Assembly: GCA_016778825.1 (NCBI GenBank)
Contig: JADHOU010000099.1
Span: forward strand, 1-5,905
Origin: Candidatus Puniceispirillum sp.
GTDB taxonomy: Bacteria > Pseudomonadota > Alphaproteobacteria > Puniceispirillales > Puniceispirillaceae
DNA: 5,905 nucleotides
Direction: 5' to 3'
The notes below the pieces were generated by a model. The model saw nothing but the letters and a program-made list of their open reading frames with translations, was not told the DNA's origin and did not search any database. Below are positions 1 through 5,905 of this stretch, one piece after another (positions within the stretch are counted from its first letter, which is position 1; every line of letters starts with the position of its first letter). Both the position numbers and the translations under genes were made by a program.

Positions 1-2581
1 CACTGCCATCTAGGCGGCGGACGCCATGCGGTTTTTCCCAGCCGCCAATCACCAAACCATCACGCGCGCGCGTCATCGCAACATATAGCAAACGGTTGCT
101 TTCTTCGGTGCGAAGCGTGGCCGCCGCCTCACGCGCCTGCTCGACAAAGGCAGGGCGCGCCAAATCAGATGGCGGCAACCAGTAATGAACCGACCCATCA
201 GCCGCCGGCAAAACCGGTTCGGATTTTCCACGGCTTGCCAGCATATCAGGCAAAATCACAATCGGCGCTTCAAGCCCCTTTGCGCCATGGATTGTCATGA
301 TCCGCACCTCATCCGTACCTGATGCGTCCATGTCGCGCTTCACCTCGCCGCCACTGCTGCGGATGCTTGTTAGAAACTCAAGCAAGGACACGCCGCCGCC
401 AAGGGCGAAATTCTGCGCCAGATTCAAGAAGTGATCGAGCGATTCATCAACCGCACGGCCAAGCCGGTCGCGGAATTTCTGGCGGCCACCATCGACAAGA
501 ACAAAGCTGAAGAAACCGAAAACCGACTCATATTCGGCGTGGCTTTGCCAGCGTGCCAATTGATCGGCCATCTTGCCCAAATCACCATCAGCGCCGCGAT
601 GCGCCATCAGCCGTGACATCAAACTGGCCTTGCCACGATCATAGGCAAGCTTGTAAAGCTGGTCTTCGCTCATCCCGAATAAAGGCGATTTCAAAACGGC
701 GGCAAGCTGCAGATCGTCATCGGCAAGATGCATCACATCACCAAGCGCCAAAAGATCCTGAATTTCAATTTGTTCAGCAAGCTGCATCCGATCGGCGCCA
801 GCCACCTGAACATTGGCAATCTGCAATGCCGATAATAACAATTCGAAAAACCGGCCGCGTTTGCGAAGCAGAATCAGAATGTCACCCGCCCCGACAAGAT
901 TTCCCATTGGCAAACGCCGATTGCCGATCCAGCTTTTGACACGCCGCGCCAATTGGTTGGCAGCGATGATTTCAGCGCCAAAATCATCATTGCCTCTCAC
1001 CACCGGCCATAATTCAACAAAGCCGCCTGCCCCGCTTCGCGCCATTTCATGGATGGTGAAATCATCAATCCCGCCAAGGTCGGGAATGGTTTTATTGACC
1101 AGATCCAGAATAGGGCTTGCTGACCGGAACGACATCGACAAAGGCACATCGCGGAAATCGGCTTGAATGGCTTTGGCGCGGTTGGACAGCTCGCTTCGAT
1201 TCTGATTCATAACCAGCGGGTCTGCACCCTGAAAGGAATAGATCGATTGTTTGAAATCACCAACGGCAAACATGGTTCGCGGCAAGCTTGTTGCCCCTGA
1301 TGCAATATAGGGATTTGCCCCCTCGCCATCAAAAAATTCATCAACCAGCCGCCGCAGCAATTTCCACTGTGCTGGACTGGTATCCTGCGCCTCATCAATC
1401 AAGAGATGCTGGATGCCATTATCTAATTTCCATGCCACCCATTGTGCCGCCTCGCTTGCCGCCAGCAGACTATTGGTGCGGATAATCAGATCATTATAAT
1501 CAAGCAAACCGCGTTGGGTTTTCAAACGGCTATATTCCTGATTAAAGGCCATACCAAACCGGTAAAGCGCCATGGTGCGATCACGGCATATCTGTGCTGC
1601 CTGACCCGATAATAACGGTTTAATGATTTCAATGACCTGTTTTTGAATCATGTCAATTTGCGGCACTGTCTCACGCAGATCGGCATTTGATAGTATTTTG
1701 CGAGCTTTGCCAGCGCTAAATAGCGCATCGACAAGAAATGACAATTTCGCGATTCTGTCATCGCCGGTTTGCGCCAACCAGACATCCATTTTCGCGCCGC
1801 GATCAATCTGGGTTTTGGAACCAGATGCCTGCAAGGCCGCCGATACTGACCGCAGCTTCTCGTCCTGTATCAAATCCAGCCTTGCCAGCAGCACATCGCG
1901 TTCATTATCAGTAGAAACAACGTCAAGATCATCACGAAAATGCGACTCTATCCGCGCAAGGCAATCAGGCGACTCAAGCCCGTCTGCCCGATTAATAAAA
2001 TCATTTACAATTTCATCAGCGCGTCCCTCGCTGACGGCTTCGGCAATCAACAAAACCGATGCGGCAAGTTCTGGACTTGGATGATATAAAATATTGGTGC
2101 GCGCCATCGCCTTTAACCGGCTTTGTTCATCATCATCAGCAAGCTGTACATGCGGTGCGACACCCGCCTCAATTGGAAAGCGCCGCAAAATTGACTGGCA
2201 AAAAGAATGCACCGTCTCGACACGCGGCCCATCATCATTATCCAAAATTTCCGCAAACAGGCTTCGTGCCCGACGGCGGATATCCTGACTTGGCGTGACA
2301 ATGCCCATATTTTCCAGATCTTCGCCAAGCGCCTTTGCCGGAATCGTTGCCCAATTGGCAAGACGTTTGAAAATACGGTTACGCATTTCAGCCGCCGCGG
2401 CGCGCGTATAGGTTACGCATAAAATACCATCGGCTGGTGCACCGGATAACAGCAAGCGAAGCACGCGATCGGTTAGCAATTTGGTTTTACCGGTTCCCGC
2501 ATTTGCCGACACAAATACCGAAGCCGCTGGATCAGAAGCCTTGGCCTGAGCTGCACTGGCGCGGGCAATCATCTCATTCAT
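1..2581 (-). CDS. addA: AddA helicase subunit, 5' part (runs off left edge)
   Basis: This is the UvrD/RecB-family (SF1A) helicase-nuclease subunit of AddAB, which unwinds and resects double-strand DNA ends for RecA-dependent repair in the cytoplasm. The frame is open for 860 codons without a stop. Motifs seen in order: a Q-motif-like glutamine near residue 12, Walker A SANAGTGKT at 25-33 (K32), motif Ia CVTYTRAAAAEM at 55-66, VETVHSFCQS at 121-130, Walker B LLIDEAQDTS at 393-402, motif III GDFKQSIYSFQGA at 441-453, motif IV SMSFRS at 482-487, motif V TIHGAKGLE at 763-771, and motif VI LLYVAMTRAR at 831-840. All helicase residues look intact. Alphaproteobacterial AddA is usually about 1150 residues, so roughly 300 residues with the RecB-type nuclease lie outside the window. 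The ATG at 2581 is preferred over the in-frame ATG at 2572 because GGAG lies 9 bases upstream of it. It overlaps the end of addB by 8 bases, which implies translational coupling. Confidence 0.97.
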   Translation of the reverse strand, partial: MNEMIARASAAQAKASDPAASVFVSANAGTGKTKLLTDRVLRLLLSGAPADGILCVTYTRAAAAEMRNRIFKRLANWATIPAKALGEDLENMGIVTPSQDIRRRARSLFAEILDNDDGPRVETVHSFCQSILRRFPIEAGVAPHVQLADDDEQSRLKAMARTNILYHPSPELAASVLLIAEAVSEGRADEIVNDFINRADGLESPDCLARIESHFRDDLDVVSTDNERDVLLARLDLIQDEKLRSVSAALQASGSKTQIDRGAKMDVWLAQTGDDRIAKLSFLVDALFSAGKARKILSNADLRETVPQIDMIQKQVIEIIKPLLSGQAAQICRDRTMALYRFGMAFNQEYSRLKTQRGLLDYNDLIIRTNSLLAASEAAQWVAWKLDNGIQHLLIDEAQDTSPAQWKLLRRLVDEFFDGEGANPYIASGATSLPRTMFAVGDFKQSIYSFQGADPLVMNQNRSELSNRAKAIQADFRDVPLSMSFRSASPILDLVNKTIPDLGGIDDFTIHEMARSGAGGFVELWPVVRGNDDFGAEIIAANQLARRVKSWIGNRRLPMGNLVGAGDILILLRKRGRFFELLLSALQIANVQVAGADRMQLAEQIEIQDLLALGDVMHLADDDLQLAAVLKSPLFGMSEDQLYKLAYDRGKASLMSRLMAHRGADGDLGKMADQLARWQSHAEYESVFGFFSFVLVDGGRQKFRDRLGRAVDESLDHFLNLAQNFALGGGVSLLEFLTSIRSSGGEVKRDMDASGTDEVRIMTIHGAKGLEAPIVILPDMLASRGKSEPVLPAADGSVHYWLPPSDLARPAFVEQAREAAATLRTEESNRLLYVAMTRARDGLVIGGWEKPHGVRRLDGS

Positions 2582-5579
2582 CGGCATTATCTCCATAAAG
2601 CCATTCGCGGCTTCGGCTTAAATGCTGATAGGGCTTGAATGGCGGAACATTGATCGGGTCTAGCTCACTTGCATAGGGCGTATCAGCCTGATCAAAATAA
2701 TTGGCCAGCCTTTCAAGACGATCCCTGACTTCATCGGCGTCAAACAAATCGGCAAATGGCGTTTTAATTTCCCCGGGTGCCGATTTCTTACCGCTTAACT
2801 GCCAATATTCCAATGATCTTACCGCGCCTGCTGGCAGTGATTCAAACCCCCCATCAAAGGCAATCAGCCCCTCAACCGCCAATTGGTTGCGAACGCCTTT
2901 TTTAATCAAGCTTCCGCTTGGCACCGTGCCGGTTTTGTAATCGACAATCGTCCATTGCCCGTCTTTGTCATATTCCAGCCGATCCGCCCGCGCGGTCAGC
3001 TTTACCGGCCCTTGCTCCGCCTGCAAAAAAATTATCCCGCTAATTTCAGCGTGAATTGATTGTAAATCATCACGGCGGCGATGTTCATTCTCGATAAACC
3101 ATGCGGCCATCGCCTCGAATCTTGTCCACCAGAAATAGCGGATTGAAGGCTGGCCAATCTGGCTGGAAAAATGGATTTTGCCGAAATCCAGCAATTGTTG
3201 CAATGCGTCTTCGCCCAATTGGCCTGTGGAATTTGCCTTGCTGAAATCGGCAAGCGCATCATGAAACAAAATACCGCGAAGTGCCACATCGGCACTGCGG
3301 TCAATATCGTCAAGCGGTTTTAACCGCAGAATTTTCTTGGCATAGATGGCATAGGGATCGGTAATCCAGATATCAATTTCGGTTGCGGAAAACTGACGAG
3401 GACGGCTTGCCAATGGTGGACAAGGTAACGGCCGAACCGCCAGTTGGGGAATTGTCTTTGGTTCAAATTTCGCAAGCCAAGCTTTTTCAATAGCACCGTC
3501 ATCAATGTACCCATCCAGACCAAGCGCATTCACCACAACTTCCATGCGCTGTAACCAACGGCTCTTTGTTGTTGGTGTTCCCGCCTCTTTATCGGCGCGG
3601 GTGACAATGATGTCTTTACTGCAAATGGCCATATAGACGTCATGCGCGCTTAACCCGCTTCGCCAGTTTTTCGGCGGCAATCCAACCGCCGCCCGCATGG
3701 CACTATTCATCCAAGGGTCGATATCTGGACGCGGCGGCCAATTGCCTTCATTAAAGCCAGCAAGGATTAACCGGTGCGCGTCAACCGCGCGTGCCAGATG
3801 CATCCGCGCCTCAACCGCACCAAGAATGGTAAGCCGTGGATGCGGTGTACCAAAGGGATGAACATTTATATCTTCAAGAAGCTGGCGCAAAATCTGCGGC
3901 ATATCACCCGCATCAATCGCGCTATCACGGCCATCAGCGGCAAGGCTGCCAAACAGGTCGCTTGCCGCCATTCCGTCAGCATTTTTCCATAATTCGATTG
4001 CGCCTGCACCACGATCTGCGCCGTCACTATTGCTGTCCATCACAGTTGCACATAGCCGTTCGGCAGCTTCAGCAATCCCGTCTGCCAGGCTTGCCAAAGT
4101 CGGATTAGGCACCTGCCAGCAATCAATAAGCGCGGCTAAATTAGCAATGACATGTGTTTCAAAAAAATGACGAAGCTCAGCATCATCAAGCGCCGCGGCA
4201 ATAGCGGGCAAACCATCACCCGGACGCGGGCCACGCAATACTGCCAATTCGATTTGATCGACAAAATGACGAAATTGAATCGAGTTCATCCCGCCTGCGC
4301 AATAGGGATGTTTTAATAATGACAGTAGGCGAAGCGGCGCAAAATTGGCATCGACCGCATCACAAAGAAGCGATAGAAACCGGCCAGGTGGGCAAAGCGA
4401 TAATCGCTTGCCTGCCGAATCTTCAATGACGATATCCCAGCGGCGCAAATCGGCAATAACCAATTCGGCAAGCTGGCGATCAGGGGTAATCATTGCCGCG
4501 GTTTGATTGGGTTTTTCCAGCGCCTCACGAAGCGATAGGGCAATTAGATTGGCCTCTTCGCGCCGATCCCGCGCCGTTATAACCTTCAAACCAGCAAGCG
4601 CGGTTCGGTTGATCATTGGGCTGGCATCGCCAAGCCTTTGCCAGCCGTCGCTGATTGCAGCAGGGCGAAAGACTTCGCGCATCAAATCGCGTCTTGCCGG
4701 CAATTCGGGCGGTATCGGATCGGTTGAACCTGTCCAATTTTGCACCGCATCAGGCGTGATCTCAAGATAGGCCAAAAGCTGGGCAAGCTGATATTGGGGA
4801 TGGCCGCTATCCTCGAAAATCGCCGACCATTGATCACCAGCATAACGATCAAGCCCGGGTAAAACAATATGACCATCAGGAAGGTTTGCCACCACGCCAA
4901 TCAATTCACGCGTCGCAGCGATTGATCCGGTCGATCCGGCAATCACGATCAATTGATCGGGTGGCTGGTCGCGCCATTGTTTGGCACGGCGGCGTAACAG
5001 CCGGTTGCGCCGGTCAACCACGTCAATAAGCCCTTCTTGCGCCAGAATATCTGGCCAACGATCAATCAAAATGCCAAGAAGGGTCAGAATATCCTGCCAA
5101 TGCGCCGAAAATTGATCAGGCAATAAATCACGAAGTTGCTCGACCGTGGCATCGGCATTGTAAAGCTGGTCAAGCAATTGCCCAAGCGAGTCGGCAAGGC
5201 GCATCGCCTGTGGCTGGGTTGGATATTGACCGCCAAGCGGAAAATGGCGAAGCAATTTGGCAAGGCAGATTTGCCGTCTTATCTTTGAGATTGGTGGCGG
5301 CAGGTCACTACTAGCATCATCGCCTAGAAACGAGCTTAACCGGCCATCATCATCATTGCCAAAATCACCAATAGGCAACATGCGCGGCAACAGCATCGGC
5401 ACACCTTCAGCACCATCCAGAAAAGCGGCTTGAAGGGCGCGAGCAGCACGGCGTGATGGCAATAGAACAAGACCGCGCGCCAGCCTTTCGGGGCTGTCAA
5501 CCAGCTTTGCAATACCCAGGGCCAATTCACGCGCAAACGGCATGCCGGCATCAATGCTGTAAACGGAAGGGCTTGTCAT
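2574..5579 (-). CDS. addB: Double-strand break repair protein AddB, alphaproteobacterial type
   Basis: This 1001-residue protein is the second subunit of the AddAB helicase-nuclease. In the family it supports AddA, takes part in Chi recognition and carries one of the two nuclease sites. The N-terminus (VYSIDAGMPFARELA, then LVLLPSRRAARALQAAF at 37-53) matches alphaproteobacterial AddB and has no GxxxxGK[ST] Walker A, so no ATPase activity is expected. A helicase-like remnant, LILAGFNEGNWPPRPDIDPW, is at 604-623. The C-terminal PD-(D/E)XK nuclease begins around 730 (SATEIDIWITDPYAIYAKKI). It shows GILFHDAL (H773), ARADRLE (D866), IVDYKTG (D880, K882) and NQL (Q899), so the catalytic set looks complete. 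There is no cysteine after C720, so the iron-sulfur staple of Bacillus AddB is absent. Length is typical of the class. The frame is open upstream to a TAA but has no other ATG, GTG or TTG, so the ATG at 5579 is the only reasonable start. It has no clear Shine-Dalgarno sequence. The stop overlaps addA. Confidence 0.97.
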   Translation of the reverse strand: MTSPSVYSIDAGMPFARELALGIAKLVDSPERLARGLVLLPSRRAARALQAAFLDGAEGVPMLLPRMLPIGDFGNDDDGRLSSFLGDDASSDLPPPISKIRRQICLAKLLRHFPLGGQYPTQPQAMRLADSLGQLLDQLYNADATVEQLRDLLPDQFSAHWQDILTLLGILIDRWPDILAQEGLIDVVDRRNRLLRRRAKQWRDQPPDQLIVIAGSTGSIAATRELIGVVANLPDGHIVLPGLDRYAGDQWSAIFEDSGHPQYQLAQLLAYLEITPDAVQNWTGSTDPIPPELPARRDLMREVFRPAAISDGWQRLGDASPMINRTALAGLKVITARDRREEANLIALSLREALEKPNQTAAMITPDRQLAELVIADLRRWDIVIEDSAGKRLSLCPPGRFLSLLCDAVDANFAPLRLLSLLKHPYCAGGMNSIQFRHFVDQIELAVLRGPRPGDGLPAIAAALDDAELRHFFETHVIANLAALIDCWQVPNPTLASLADGIAEAAERLCATVMDSNSDGADRGAGAIELWKNADGMAASDLFGSLAADGRDSAIDAGDMPQILRQLLEDINVHPFGTPHPRLTILGAVEARMHLARAVDAHRLILAGFNEGNWPPRPDIDPWMNSAMRAAVGLPPKNWRSGLSAHDVYMAICSKDIIVTRADKEAGTPTTKSRWLQRMEVVVNALGLDGYIDDGAIEKAWLAKFEPKTIPQLAVRPLPCPPLASRPRQFSATEIDIWITDPYAIYAKKILRLKPLDDIDRSADVALRGILFHDALADFSKANSTGQLGEDALQQLLDFGKIHFSSQIGQPSIRYFWWTRFEAMAAWFIENEHRRRDDLQSIHAEISGIIFLQAEQGPVKLTARADRLEYDKDGQWTIVDYKTGTVPSGSLIKKGVRNQLAVEGLIAFDGGFESLPAGAVRSLEYWQLSGKKSAPGEIKTPFADLFDADEVRDRLERLANYFDQADTPYASELDPINVPPFKPYQHLSRSREWLYGDNADE
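2591..2594 (-). promoter_or_regulatory. Ribosome binding site of addA inside addB
   Basis: The coding strand reads GGAG here, within the last codons of addB, followed by a 9-base spacer and then the ATG at 2581. The spacing is normal for the 2581 start but would be 18 bases for the next in-frame ATG at 2572, so it decides the start. Because the site lies within translated addB sequence, addA initiation probably depends on ribosomes finishing addB. Confidence 0.6.
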
Positions 5580-5686
5580 TTGCCAACTATAAAAGCAACC
5601 GCATCGAAAGGCGAGACACGTTTACCACCAGTGGGTAATCTAGCCCAGGATGGATGATGGCAAGCAATTGCGAAGACGCGGGAAAT
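5580..5686 (-). other. tsaE-addB intergenic spacer
   Basis: These 107 bases separate the tsaE stop from the addB start. I find no RNA gene and no convincing terminator. A short inverted repeat (TTACC, 7-base loop, GGTAA) at 5622-5638 has only a 5-bp stem and no T-tract. The reading frame of tsaE stays open after its TAA across the whole spacer, ending in a TGA that overlaps the addB ATG, but it has no ATG, GTG or TTG. The lack of a terminator suggests that tsaE transcripts could continue into addB. In many alphaproteobacteria this position is occupied by a phosphotransferase gene and a nucleotidyltransferase gene. Confidence 0.6.
5586..5591 (-). promoter_or_regulatory. Possible -10 box of addB (leaderless start)
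   Basis: The coding strand reads TATAGT, five of six matches to the sigma-70 -10 consensus, ending 6 bases before the addB ATG. Transcription from it would begin at or next to the start codon and give a leaderless mRNA, which would fit the lack of a Shine-Dalgarno sequence. No good -35 box is seen 16-18 bases upstream (TCGCCT or CGCCTT), so the call is weak. Confidence 0.25.
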
Positions 5687-5905
5687 TTAGCCAGTTTTGG
5701 CGATAATGGCCGCCATCCGGGCAGCCCAATGTGGCGGCGCAGTAATATCGGCAAACCGGATACTGGAAGATGAATCATCACCATCATCACCATCGGCCAT
5801 GTAAAGATGGATTGAAAGATTGGTCTTTGGCAGCAGCTTTTTTAGCCGGTCCGGCCATTCGATCAGACAAACCGCATCGATAAACGCATCATCCAGCCCA
5901 AGCTG
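5687..5905 (-). CDS. tsaE: TsaE, tRNA t6A-synthesis ATPase, C-terminal 72 residues
   Basis: TsaE (YjeE) is a small P-loop ATPase that works with TsaB and TsaD in making N6-threonylcarbamoyladenosine at position 37 of ANN-decoding tRNAs. Only the 3' end is in the window, so the Walker A and B motifs are beyond the right edge. The diagnostic stretch is LGLDDAFIDAVCLIEWPDRL at visible residues 2-21, matching the LIEWP-(E/D)-RL signature near the C-terminus of the family. It is followed by KKLLP, a short beta-strand-like stretch, and an ending with HWAARMAAIIAKTG and TAA. An acidic, serine-rich insert (visible residues 38-48, DGDDGDDSSSS) interrupts the last strands; it looks like a lineage-specific loop. 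tsaE upstream of addB is typical of alphaproteobacteria, although two further genes usually lie between them. Identity rests on a short fragment plus context. Confidence 0.85.
   Translation of the reverse strand, partial: QLGLDDAFIDAVCLIEWPDRLKKLLPKTNLSIHLYMADGDDGDDSSSSIRFADITAPPHWAARMAAIIAKTG
5774..5794 (-). repeat. GAT/GGT triplet repeat in tsaE
   Basis: Seven consecutive in-frame codons alternate GAT GGT GAT GAT GGT GAT GAT, encoding DGDDGDD. The unit is an imperfect 9-base repeat (GATGGTGAT) in step with the reading frame. Length change here by slippage would add or remove residues without breaking the frame. Confidence 0.7.

Noticed and set aside
322..1166. Overlapping plus-strand ORFs of 61-128 codons
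   Set aside because: All lie opposite conserved AddA motifs, in several frames, with low-complexity basic translations.
1650..2084. 144-codon plus-strand ORF opposite addA
   Set aside because: It lies entirely antisense to addA codons that belong to a clear helicase frame. Its serine- and arginine-rich translation resembles no family and is typical of an antisense shadow.
1..2581. Truncated addA as a pseudogene
   Set aside because: The frame is intact to the window edge with all helicase motifs. The missing C-terminus is explained by the end of the sequence, not by a stop.
3032..3529. Minus-strand ORFs of 93 and 69 codons within addB
   Set aside because: They run in a different frame inside the AddB nuclease region, whose own frame carries the family motifs.
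5622..5638. Inverted repeat TTACC-N7-GGTAA as a terminator of tsaE
   Set aside because: The stem has only 5 bp with a 7-base loop, and no T-run follows on the minus strand.
5637..5663. TTGCCA / TAGATT as a sigma-70 promoter upstream of addB
   Set aside because: The spacer is 15 bases, shorter than normal, and the -10 matches only four of six bases.
5587..5793. 68-codon minus-strand ORF starting inside tsaE and ending just before addB
   Set aside because: It overlaps the TsaE C-terminus in another frame and begins at a methionine run produced by the GAT/GGT repeat. Nothing in its translation looks like a protein family.

Overview
The window is one strand's worth of a bacterial DNA-repair locus. 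Everything recognisable reads on the minus strand, in the order tsaE (3' end only), addB (complete), addA (5' three quarters). The gene families are of the alphaproteobacterial type: AddB is the roughly 1000-residue form without a Walker A motif, AddA carries the alphaproteobacterial wording of the UvrD/RecB helicase motifs, and tsaE lies upstream of addB as it does in that class. Base composition is near 50% GC by eye, with GAT, AAT, ATT and CTT codons used freely. That is low for most free-living alphaproteobacteria and would fit a marine lineage such as SAR116; this placement is an inference from style, not a computed result.

Layout in transcription order, from right to left. Positions 5905-5687 hold the last 72 residues of TsaE, an ATPase of tRNA t6A synthesis. 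Positions 5686-5580 are a 107-base spacer with no gene of its own. Positions 5579-2574 encode AddB (1001 residues), the nuclease-bearing, helicase-inactive subunit. Positions 2581-1 encode the first 860 residues of AddA, the helicase subunit. Its C-terminal RecB-type nuclease domain lies beyond the left edge. addA starts inside the end of addB, so the two are almost certainly co-transcribed and translationally coupled.

Together AddA and AddB form a heterodimeric helicase-nuclease that processes double-strand DNA ends and prepares 3' single-stranded DNA for RecA, the counterpart of RecBCD. I see no mobile element, RNA gene, CRISPR array or undescribed system. The points worth a second look are small. 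tsaE and addB are directly adjacent, without the two sugar-phosphate genes that usually separate them. addB has a possible leaderless start. The AddB nuclease domain contains no cysteine. tsaE has a short acidic repeat near its C-terminus. One 7-base word is over-represented across the window.
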